64,000 nt of DNA from Flavobacterium sp. MFBS3-15 (lineage in GTDB: Bacteria > Bacteroidota > Bacteroidia > Flavobacteriales > Flavobacteriaceae), in assembly GCF_026107645.2 (NCBI RefSeq), contig NZ_JAPCHV010000005.1, positions 23,512-87,511 on the forward strand. The letters are read 5' to 3'. Of the stretch, positions 25,090 to 32,387 are shown piece by piece. The position numbers and the translations under genes are program-made. The number at the start of each line of letters is the position of its first letter. Position 1 is the stretch's first letter. The notes below the pieces were generated by a model. It saw nothing but the letters and a program-made list of their open reading frames with translations. It was not told the DNA's origin and did no database searches.

Positions 25090-25734
25090 TCAGCAAGCCT
25101 TTCGAACTTTAATAGAAATTCCAGTAACATCCTCCTTGCCGATGGCCGTTTTCCCCACCTTTAGTGCTGTGGTAAAAGCGCCAGTCAGGCTGATGGATAG
25201 GCTCTTGGTAGCAGGGTCAAACCCGTAAGTAGCCCTTTCCGGCTCGAACAGGCATTTGGCATCGGGGATGGCAGTCTTGAATTCAGTATTGTAGGGTGTC
25301 ATTATTTCTAATGGGAACTCCAATGCCACGCCGCCTTTCTGAAGAAACTCGATCCTGCCTTCGCCCGATTTTTCGTCCCTTCTTTCAAGCGTCTCAGTAC
25401 AGGTAATGGGGATATAGGAAACCTTATCTTCTTTGGCATGGTTGAATTTCAGGATCATGCCCGTTTGCATGAAGTCTACATCATACACCCATTTCGGTAC
25501 GAGGTCAAGGCTGTAAAAGGCCGAATTTCCCCCTGATGAAGTCTGCAGCCCGTTCATCCAGACTTTTTTAATGGCTGCCCTCAGCCCATCCCTGAAAAAG
25601 GTGATCTCGTCATAAAATACCGATTCATCCATATCGCCAGCCTGGAGGTACATGTTTTCAAGTTTGGGGTAATACTTTTGCGCATTGCAAGTGCAGGCAA
25701 TGAGCAGGAGGAAGGGGAGGAGGGCTTTTTTCAT
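25090..25734 (-). CDS. Secreted protein of unknown function
   Basis: A 214-residue product with a signal peptide (MKKALLPFLLLIACTCNAQ). A lipobox reading (LIACTC) is possible, but signal peptidase I cleavage at NAQ looks better. The mature part is beta-rich with a C-terminal KVRKAC. It is first of a cluster of uncharacterised leftward genes reaching to 29400. No family recognised. Confidence 0.6.
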   Translation of the reverse strand: MKKALLPFLLLIACTCNAQKYYPKLENMYLQAGDMDESVFYDEITFFRDGLRAAIKKVWMNGLQTSSGGNSAFYSLDLVPKWVYDVDFMQTGMILKFNHAKEDKVSYIPITCTETLERRDEKSGEGRIEFLQKGGVALEFPLEIMTPYNTEFKTAIPDAKCLFEPERATYGFDPATKSLSISLTGAFTTALKVGKTAIGKEDVTGISIKVRKAC

Positions 25735-25745
25735 AGAGGATAAAA

Positions 25746-26897
25746 TTAATACATAAACACCGGTATTGGCCTTTTTATTTCATTTTCAGGTATTTCGCTC
25801 TTGGTTCTGTCTTTAAAAATATCATCCTTCGGGTCGTACGCCAATTTTCCTTCGGGATATTTTTTACCTGCCATATTCTGTTCGATTTCTTCCATAAGCC
25901 TGAACGCATCCCTGTTGATATCCTCAACCTCTTCAGCAGAAGCATACGTTTGAAAATAAGTGGGACCGATGCGCCAGTATACCAGTTTTGCTGTGGCTGA
26001 TTCGCATTTTTCATGCCTGATCACAGCGAACATAAATTCAAGGTCTTCATCCCAGTCAAATGTATTGGCGAAGTTGTGCAGGCCTTTTGATGTCTTCAGT
26101 TTATTTACCCTTTTGTGTATTGCGGTAACCTGCATCTCGCGGAATTTTTTATCGTTGGTTTCGCGGTTTTCTTCACTGTTTGCGCCATATTTCACTAACA
26201 AGTCGTTAGCCATAATACCAACCGTCATGTCGCGGAGCTTCGCAATTTCTTTCAATCGTTTTGCAAATTGCGGATAGGCAGGTGCGTTACTGCTGGTTAG
26301 TGCCTTTAGCGCGGTAAAATGGTACGCGTCACGGTCCGGTTCCAGGTTAAAGGCTATCTCGTCAATAAAAAGATCGATCTTGTCGGGCTGGTCATGCACA
26401 TTAGTGTCAAATACCTCTTTTATCAGGTATTCGTTAGTGCCTGTCATCGATTTTTTGAAGAGTGCGGTAATTTCCGGTGTAAAGTGGACGGCACGTATTT
26501 TTCCAACAATCTTGCGGGCTTTATCGGCAACTTTAGGTACGAATGACCTTAGCAGTTCGGAATATCTGGTAATCTCTTGCGGGGTTGGCTCAAAATCGTT
26601 CAGGGCATCCACACCGTTGAGTTTATGTGATTCCAGTATTTCACGGTCTTTACTAAATATTTTCATGAAAACATCATTAAAATCACTGCATTTGTACACC
26701 CGCTCCAGTTTTGAAAGAAGGTCATACAGTTCTTCGGCCTGAGTTGTGATATACAACTGTGCTACAAGTTCTTCTTTATCTGTTGGCTTCAGCAGGTCGT
26801 GCAGGGCGAACCAAAACTTCCCGTCACGTTTTGCAAGTTGTGTCTCGCAGGTTTCCCTATCGCGGCCTGAATATTTTTGTAATTTTTCAAGAATCAT
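25746..26897 (-). CDS. DUF4274-like protein, copy B
   Basis: A 383-residue cytoplasmic protein starting MILEKLQKYSGRDRETCETQ. The C-terminal third has FDWDEDLEFMFAVIRHEKCE and SATAKLVYWR, the pattern of DUF4274 domains (assignment from memory), then a tail with conserved YPEGKLAYDPKDD. The whole protein is paralogous to the next gene at 26919-28076. It is all-helical by eye. DUF4274 proteins turn up near polymorphic-toxin immunity genes, but there is no toxin here. Confidence 0.7.
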   Translation of the reverse strand: MILEKLQKYSGRDRETCETQLAKRDGKFWFALHDLLKPTDKEELVAQLYITTQAEELYDLLSKLERVYKCSDFNDVFMKIFSKDREILESHKLNGVDALNDFEPTPQEITRYSELLRSFVPKVADKARKIVGKIRAVHFTPEITALFKKSMTGTNEYLIKEVFDTNVHDQPDKIDLFIDEIAFNLEPDRDAYHFTALKALTSSNAPAYPQFAKRLKEIAKLRDMTVGIMANDLLVKYGANSEENRETNDKKFREMQVTAIHKRVNKLKTSKGLHNFANTFDWDEDLEFMFAVIRHEKCESATAKLVYWRIGPTYFQTYASAEEVEDINRDAFRLMEEIEQNMAGKKYPEGKLAYDPKDDIFKDRTKSEIPENEIKRPIPVFMY

Positions 26898-26918
26898 AAG
26901 CCAGTGGTTTATTTCACG

Positions 26919-28076
26919 TTAATACATATATGATGGGATACCCTTTTTTATTTCATTTTCAGCAATATTGCTCTTTGTCCTGTCAAATCCGTGATCGTTT
27001 TTCGGGTCATATTTCAGTTTTCCGGAAGGATATTTGCCATCGGCCATTTCTTGTTCAATTTCACGTTGCAGGCGGTACATGTCTCGGTGGTATTCTTCCA
27101 ACTGTCCTATTGTCGTGAACTTTTGGTAATAGTTGGGTTCACTGCGCCAGTACACCAACTTTGCGGTAGCGGCCTCGCATTGCTCATGGCGTATTACGGC
27201 AAGCATGTGCTCCACATCGTCATCCCAGTTAAATTTATCGGCAAAGGCATGTAGCGCTTTGGCAGTCTTTATCTTTTCAACTTTCTCATGAATCCCTGCC
27301 ACTTGGGCTTTACGGAGCCTGAGTTCTGCCGCTGCTCTTTCTTCAGGGCTAATTTTTCCGTAACGCACCAGTATGTCACTGGCCATGTCACGTACCTGGC
27401 TGTTTCCGGAACGGGTAAGTCGCTGCACGTCTTTGGTAATCTCGGGATAGGCGGGTAGGTTCTTGCTCCAAAATGCCCTGATTGCATTAAAGTGGTTCTG
27501 GCTGCGGTTGGGTTTTAAATTGAACATTAGCCCGTCGAGAAACAGTGCTGCTTTTTCAGGCTGGTCGGCGCAATTGCTTCCCATGGCTTCGTTGGCCAGG
27601 TTGGTATTTTTGCCGGTAATTATTTTTTTGATCTCTTCGATGATGCCACTGCCGAAATGTTTAAGTTCGATCATGCCGAGTACCTTTAGGGTTTCCGTAA
27701 CGATAGTATCTTCCGCTGATGCAACCAAGATACCATATCTTTCCATTTCTTCTGGTTCCGGAATGATCGTATGCAGCCCCTCTTTTCCGATAGGCCTGTT
27801 GGCCATGAAAAATCCCTCATCGTCGTCGGCAACGCTAATCTTTACATCAGAAAAATCCCAGCCGCCATATATCTCTTTAAGCCTTTTCAGGATTGTTTCC
27901 AGCTCGGCTGTTGCATCAGTAATAAGCAGCTTTTCGACTAAAATATCTTTATCGTTGGCCGACATGGTAAGGTCAAAAAGCGCCTCCCAAAATTTGCCGT
28001 CCCGTTTTGCCAGCTTCGCTTCACAGGTTTTCATGTCGGCACCTGAGTATTTTTGCAGTCTTTCTACTAAGTTCAT
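26919..28076 (-). CDS. DUF4274-like protein, copy A
   Basis: A 385-residue protein from the ATG at 28076 (MNLVERLQKYSGADMKTCEA), which aligns with the start of copy B; a TTG two codons earlier overlaps the upstream stop. Shared blocks with copy B include AKRDGKFWEAL, NWDDDVEHMLAVIRHEQCEA, TAKLVYWRSEP and YPSGKLKYDPKND. The two genes are 21 bases apart and follow 28083-28685 with a 6-base gap, so they form one operon. Function unknown. Confidence 0.7.
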   Translation of the reverse strand: MNLVERLQKYSGADMKTCEAKLAKRDGKFWEALFDLTMSANDKDILVEKLLITDATAELETILKRLKEIYGGWDFSDVKISVADDDEGFFMANRPIGKEGLHTIIPEPEEMERYGILVASAEDTIVTETLKVLGMIELKHFGSGIIEEIKKIITGKNTNLANEAMGSNCADQPEKAALFLDGLMFNLKPNRSQNHFNAIRAFWSKNLPAYPEITKDVQRLTRSGNSQVRDMASDILVRYGKISPEERAAAELRLRKAQVAGIHEKVEKIKTAKALHAFADKFNWDDDVEHMLAVIRHEQCEAATAKLVYWRSEPNYYQKFTTIGQLEEYHRDMYRLQREIEQEMADGKYPSGKLKYDPKNDHGFDRTKSNIAENEIKKGIPSYMY

Positions 28077-28082
28077 TAGCAA

Positions 28083-28685
28083 TTATTTGTTGTCATTATA
28101 GTTGAACTGGAAATACAGTACATCACGCCAGCAGCCCTCGGCCAGCCTTTCTTTCCATTCGTCTTTCAGTATGATTACTGCAGCTAAGATGTCCTTTAGC
28201 TGCTCATGCTCCAGGTTGAATATATGCTCCGGGCCGATGCCATACTCTTTAATGACATCAATCTCCTCACCCCTGAAAAAGCAGCTTTTGGCCTCACGCA
28301 CATTCACTTCTTCAAGCCCTTCGGCAGAAAAATAGTTGTCATTTTCATCCGTGTATAATGAATATATTTCACCGTTTTCAAGCTGGGTATATTCTGCATC
28401 GATCGGGTCGAGAAAGGCTTTGGTTTCAGCCACAAAAGCTTCAAACTCCTCCTGGCAGCTCATTTGCTTTGTCGCTGCCAGGAAATCAAGGATGAAGTAA
28501 AGTGCTTCCCTGCCCTTTACAAAATCGGCCCTGATGCCTACTTTAGGGTCAAATAATGCCGACTCCACAGGTTCCGGGTTAAACCCTGCCAGCACTCTGT
28601 AGGCGTAGGGTATGCTGTAGGGATATTCGCCAATGCTCGTGTATCGGCCGTCTTTCAGGCCGTAAATGTAACTTCGGTTTGCCAT
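28083..28685 (-). CDS. Uncharacterised acidic protein starting MANRSYIYGL
   Basis: A 200-residue cytoplasmic, acidic product (many Glu/Asp, tail YFQFNYNDNK). The opening MANRSYIYGLKDGRYTSIGE is a recognisable start shared by a family of small bacterial proteins whose function is not known to me. First gene of the three-gene unit with the DUF4274 pair. Confidence 0.65.
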   Translation of the reverse strand: MANRSYIYGLKDGRYTSIGEYPYSIPYAYRVLAGFNPEPVESALFDPKVGIRADFVKGREALYFILDFLAATKQMSCQEEFEAFVAETKAFLDPIDAEYTQLENGEIYSLYTDENDNYFSAEGLEEVNVREAKSCFFRGEEIDVIKEYGIGPEHIFNLEHEQLKDILAAVIILKDEWKERLAEGCWRDVLYFQFNYNDNK

Positions 28686-28799
28686 ATTGTTGGTTTTATT
28701 AATGAGCTAAATATAGGGGAATTACTAGAAACGTTACGACGTGAAATAAATTATTTTAGAAGAATTTTGCTTTGTCAAATCCTTTTAAACCCCTATACA

Positions 28800-28855
28800 G
28801 GCATGAGTGAAGCTACTCCCTTTCCTTTGGGGAGGGTTGGAGTGAGGCCTGTTTC
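28800..28855. repeat. Diverged GC-rich interspersed repeat overlapping a gene end
   Basis: GGCATGAGTGAAGC, then CTCCCTTTCCTTTGGGGAGGG and TTGGAGTGAGGCC: a weakened form of the repeat at 2971 and elsewhere. It supplies the stop codon of the DUF1543 gene. Confidence 0.65.
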
Positions 28856-29400
28856 CCCAACTTCAAATAGCCGACATGCAGCTCATCTTCAGCACCGTCA
28901 TTCAGTTCAATGCGAATGCTGTAGCGCGCTTTCAGATTTTCAGGGAGCAAATCCTCTACTTTGTGCATGTCGTCCACATCCAGCGCATATTTATTGTCAA
29001 TATGCGACGCTGCGCCCTTAAATCCCCATTGCTTGTAGAAATCTGTCTGCTTTGCGGCGTTTATGGCATCGGTCATTGTAGTGGCAACGACCAGTATTTT
29101 ATAATGGTATTCTTCAAACTCACCCCGTCGGTATCCGCCAAGGTTCAGGAAAAACAGTTTTTCGCGAGTATTGGTGGTTTTTTCTTTTGGGACAATAGCT
29201 ATGGAATAGCCCCCAACCTGCGTCACTTCGCGCCACGAATCTATGTGGAGTTGGCCCCCATCAGGCCAAAAGGCATACATATCGGGCTTCAGTTCCTGTA
29301 TCGAATTTCCGATACCAAAAAAAATATCGTGCTGTTCCGTGAGCCTTCCTTTAGGTGTGCAGCCCAGCAAAGTCATATATAATTTGGGTGTTGCTTGCAT
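28813..29400 (-). CDS. DUF1543 protein with repeat-encoded C-terminus
   Basis: A 195-residue cytoplasmic protein. The opening YMTLLGCTPKGRLTEQHDIF and FGIGNSIQELKPDMYAFWPD matches DUF1543 proteins (from memory; function unknown), and two halves are visible, the second around HYKILVVATTMTDAINAAKQ. The last ~10 codons (ASLQPSPKERE) are read out of a diverged copy of the GC-rich interspersed repeat at 28800-28855, so the natural C-terminus has probably been replaced by repeat insertion. Confidence 0.75.
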   Translation of the reverse strand: MQATPKLYMTLLGCTPKGRLTEQHDIFFGIGNSIQELKPDMYAFWPDGGQLHIDSWREVTQVGGYSIAIVPKEKTTNTREKLFFLNLGGYRRGEFEEYHYKILVVATTMTDAINAAKQTDFYKQWGFKGAASHIDNKYALDVDDMHKVEDLLPENLKARYSIRIELNDGAEDELHVGYLKLGKQASLQPSPKERE

Positions 29401-29513
29401 AGTTTTTTAAAGTTATTCAAAAAAAGTTTAATATTTTTTTATCATTTTAAATTTTTGGTTCAGTTTTTGGAATGGTACATTTAAACAATAAAATAACATT
29501 AAATTTTTAGAAC

Positions 29514-30026
29514 ATGAAAAAGATATTTTTACTATTGAGCATCATTGGCACATTTACGTTTTCAAGCTGTACGGTAAATGATGACGACGGCCATGACAAT
29601 GATACAATCAGCGAAGTATTTATCGTTGACAATGTAAATTTCATTGCCAGTGGCGATTTTCAGGCAATTATACCTTTGAACCCTAAAATTTATGCATCCG
29701 ATGTAATTCTGGTATACCGTTGGGCAGGGGTTAATGCTTTGGGTAGCGATATATGGGAGCCGATACCTACAAGTTATAGTTTTGATAACGGTGATGAGCT
29801 AAAATACTTCTTCGATTATTCTGTAGATGACGTAGTAGTATATCTTGAGTCGAACTTCGATCCTATGCTTAGGCAGGATTTCTCACTGAATCAGTCGATT
29901 AAGATCGCTATAGTTCCGGGATATTTCTCAACCACTGTAGATACCAGCAATCACGATGCCGTAATGAGTGCCCTTAAAGATCTTAACGGCGGTGTATCGA
30001 TGCCTGTTGAAAAGATAAGGCTGTAA
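29514..30026 (+). CDS. Small lipoprotein, unknown function
   Basis: A 170-residue product with a lipoprotein signal (LLSIIGTFTFSSCTVNDDDG, Cys19) and an Asp-rich linker, followed by a beta-rich domain (VFIVDNVNFIASGDFQAIIP, DVILVYRWAGVNALGSDIWE). It is probably outer-membrane anchored. It is followed by a strong terminator. No family recognised. Confidence 0.7.
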   Translation: MKKIFLLLSIIGTFTFSSCTVNDDDGHDNDTISEVFIVDNVNFIASGDFQAIIPLNPKIYASDVILVYRWAGVNALGSDIWEPIPTSYSFDNGDELKYFFDYSVDDVVVYLESNFDPMLRQDFSLNQSIKIAIVPGYFSTTVDTSNHDAVMSALKDLNGGVSMPVEKIRL

Positions 30027-30066
30027 ACATAAGAGTTCCATCATCCAATAAATCAAACTGAACAGC

Positions 30067-30097
30067 AACAGCTCCCAATCGGGAGCTGTTTTTTTTA
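30067..30097 (+). terminator. Strong intrinsic terminator
   Basis: AACAGCTCCC (30067-30076) pairs perfectly with GGGAGCTGTT (30081-30090) around AATC, followed by T residues. Confidence 0.92.
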
Positions 30098-30133
30098 TGC
30101 CCTGCCTTGCTGTATGGCGTAAATATAAATCCC

Positions 30134-30141
30134 TATTTTTG
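30134..30141 (+). promoter_or_regulatory. -7 box of the YeeE/YedE operon
   Basis: TATTTTTG, 39 bases before the ATG at 30181. Confidence 0.55.
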
Positions 30142-30180
30142 TCCAAATAAACAAATAAACACATCAACAAATAAACTATT

Positions 30181-30744
30181 ATGTATAGCTTTTTCGGAAC
30201 ATGGCCCTGGTACATCTCGGGCTTCATTATAGGGACAGTCATGCTCGCGCTCATTTATTTCGGTAAAACATTCGGCATGTCGTCCAACCTGCGTACGATG
30301 TGTACCATCATGGGCGCAGGAAAAACCTCGGAATTTTTCCGTTTCGACTGGAAAGCCCAGCGATGGAACCTTGTAGTCGTGCTTGGCGCCATGATAGGAG
30401 GCTGGATTGCGGTAGCTTTCCTGAGTGATGGTACCGGCGTACAGCTCAATCCTCAAACTGTAACCGAATTGCAGCAAATGCACATTGATACCCCTACAAA
30501 AGGCGAACTTCTGCCTGATGCATTTATTAGTCAGGAAGCGTTGCAGGACCCTAAGGTCATTGGGATATTGCTGCTTGGCGGGCTGTTGGTAGGCTTTGGT
30601 ACACGCTATGCAGGCGGATGCACATCAGGGCACGCCATCACCGGGCTAAGCAACCTGCAATTGCCATCGCTCATTGCGGTAATCGGGTTTTTTATCGGGG
30701 GGCTGGTCATGTCCTGGTTCCTTCTTCCACTTATCTTTAATTAA
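30181..30744 (+). CDS. YeeE/YedE-family sulfur-compound transporter, N-terminal half
   Basis: A 187-residue inner-membrane protein with about four helices and the family's signature loop RYAGGCTSGHAITGLSNLQL, whose Cys lines the conduction path in TsuA-type thiosulfate transporters. In many bacteria the 350-residue transporter is one chain; here it is split into this gene and the next, 8 bases apart. It is expected to bring thiosulfate or a related sulfur species into the cell. Confidence 0.88.
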   Translation: MYSFFGTWPWYISGFIIGTVMLALIYFGKTFGMSSNLRTMCTIMGAGKTSEFFRFDWKAQRWNLVVVLGAMIGGWIAVAFLSDGTGVQLNPQTVTELQQMHIDTPTKGELLPDAFISQEALQDPKVIGILLLGGLLVGFGTRYAGGCTSGHAITGLSNLQLPSLIAVIGFFIGGLVMSWFLLPLIFN

Positions 30745-30752
30745 GCATCCTC

Positions 30753-31166
30753 ATGAAATTCATAAAATTCCTTTTAGTTGGCATCCTTTTCGGGATTGTA
30801 CTTACAAAATCTGAGGCCGTATCGTGGTACCGCATCTACGAAATGTTCCACTTCCAGTCGTTCCATATGTTCGGTATCATTGGCGTAGCGGTGGTAATGG
30901 GCGTCATTGGCATCCAGTTCATCAAGCGCCGCAATATTAAGGATATCACAGGGCAGCCCATCGTAATTCCCGATAAAGAAAAAGGCTTTGCCGGATATAT
31001 CATCGGTGGGATACTTTTCGGCCTTGGATGGGGTCTTGTTGGTACCTGCCCGGGGCCAATTTATATCCTCATAGGGGCGGGTTTTTGGGGTATCGGGATA
31101 GTACTTTTGGGTGCATTGCTGGGAACATACCTTTATGGATTGTTAAAAAGTAAGCTGCCGCATTGA
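30753..31166 (+). CDS. YeeE/YedE-family transporter, C-terminal half (DUF6691-like)
   Basis: A 137-residue membrane protein with the second signature loop WGLVGTCPGPIYILIGAGFW, corresponding to the second Cys loop of YeeE/YedE transporters. It starts 8 bases after the partner gene and presumably assembles with it. The split arrangement (PmpA/PmpB type) is common in Bacteroidota and Proteobacteria. Confidence 0.87.
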   Translation: MKFIKFLLVGILFGIVLTKSEAVSWYRIYEMFHFQSFHMFGIIGVAVVMGVIGIQFIKRRNIKDITGQPIVIPDKEKGFAGYIIGGILFGLGWGLVGTCPGPIYILIGAGFWGIGIVLLGALLGTYLYGLLKSKLPH

Positions 31167-31173
31167 TTTTGAC

Positions 31174-31491
31174 ATGAAAACCGCCTTCTACATCATCAAT
31201 TATACGTACTTTATCTGTGTAGGCATATTGCTGCTGTTTGCCTCCATGTTTTACCTGGGCGGTAAAGAGCAACTGCAGTTGCAGCTCATTAACCGTTGGG
31301 TGTTCATCTTTGGCCGTATTGTGTTCAATGAAGCCATACTGTTCATTTTCCTGCTGTTCCTTTTCATTGCCAATTTCTATTTCCGTAAGTCAGTGGATTT
31401 TAAAACCCGTTTCAGGCTGGTGTTGCGGGCCTTTGCAGGGCTGTCGATTGTGTCGGTACTATTTGTCATTGCCCTGTACGCTTTCAGGTAG
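31174..31491 (+). CDS. Small membrane protein of the YeeE/YedE operon
   Basis: A 105-residue protein with three predicted helices (FICVGILLLFASMFYLGG, AILFIFLLFLFIANFYF, LSIVSVLFVIALYAF) and basic loops. It begins 7 bases after the DUF6691-like gene, so it is in the same operon. No family recognised; it might be an accessory of the sulfur transporter. Confidence 0.65.
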   Translation: MKTAFYIINYTYFICVGILLLFASMFYLGGKEQLQLQLINRWVFIFGRIVFNEAILFIFLLFLFIANFYFRKSVDFKTRFRLVLRAFAGLSIVSVLFVIALYAFR

Positions 31492-31566
31492 GCTATGAAA
31501 ACATTTTTTATATCTGGCCGCTCCAATTTTCCCTTTAGCGTCCAGAAACTCAATTTTGGGCAAATG

Positions 31567-31591
31567 AAAAAGGGCGCCATGCAGGACGCCC
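31567..31591 (-). terminator. Terminator of the beta-glucan PUL
   Basis: GGGCG (31572-31576) pairs with CGCCC (31587-31591); on the minus strand the hairpin is followed by TTTTTC. It lies 29 bases past the last PUL gene. Confidence 0.75.
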
Positions 31592-31619
31592 ATTTTCGGA
31601 ACTAACTTCAAAAACTATT

Positions 31620-32387
31620 TTAGTTGGAATATACTCTCACATAATCTATCAGGTACTCCTGTGGGAAGATGCTGTCGTCTACATCGGGCCCGCCAAAGTT
31701 ACCGCCTATCGCCATGTTCAGCAGTATAAAGAATGGCTGGTCAAACGGCCAGTTCTCCTGTGTTTTATTCTCCTGGGTGTAGCTGAAAAGTACTTTTTCG
31801 TCTACCAGGAAATCTATTTTTTCGGCAGTCCAGTCCACGGCATAGGTATGCCATCCTTCCTCAATGTCCGGGTAAGCAGTGCGGTGGCCTAAAGCATTCC
31901 CGCCGTGTCGGTCTTTAAAGTGCAGGGTATTGTACACCATTCCGGGATCTTTGCCCACATATTCAATGATGTCAATTTCACCGGCCAGAGGCCAGCTTAC
32001 CTTGTTTATATTCGTGCCCAGCATCCAGAATGCCGGCCAAATTCCCTGTCCTGTCGGTATCTTGGCACGGGCTTCTATGTAGCCGTATTTGAATTCTTTC
32101 TTCCCTGAAGTAGTTATGCGGGTTGAAGTGTATTTGTCACCTTCTTTCTTGGCTGTAATGACCAGGTGGCCATTTTCCAGCCTGTGGTTCTCTTTGGTAT
32201 ATACCTGGCGCTCATTATTGCCCCATCCGCATACATTGGGGCATCCATCGCCGGTTTCAAAGTTCCATACCTTCTCATCAAGCTTTTTGCCGTTGAAGTT
32301 CTCTTCCCATACCAGCTTGCCTTTTTTTACCTGTGCTGTAACTGTCATGGCCATAAGCACTGCTAGTGCTATTGCTGTTTTTCTCAT
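31620..32387 (-). CDS. GH16 endo-beta-1,3-glucanase (laminarinase-like)
   Basis: A 255-residue secreted enzyme: signal peptide MRKTAIALAVLMAMTVTAQ, then a single GH16 jelly roll. The catalytic motif is GEIDIIEYVG, with E137 nucleophile, D139 and E142 acid/base. WGNNERQVYTKENHRLENGH and GIWPAFWMLG are typical of bacterial laminarinases. It would cut beta-1,3(-1,4)-glucans in the periplasm or outside the cell. Its start overlaps the end of the GH3 gene by four bases (ATGA). Last gene of the PUL. Confidence 0.93.
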   Translation of the reverse strand: MRKTAIALAVLMAMTVTAQVKKGKLVWEENFNGKKLDEKVWNFETGDGCPNVCGWGNNERQVYTKENHRLENGHLVITAKKEGDKYTSTRITTSGKKEFKYGYIEARAKIPTGQGIWPAFWMLGTNINKVSWPLAGEIDIIEYVGKDPGMVYNTLHFKDRHGGNALGHRTAYPDIEEGWHTYAVDWTAEKIDFLVDEKVLFSYTQENKTQENWPFDQPFFILLNMAIGGNFGGPDVDDSIFPQEYLIDYVRVYSN

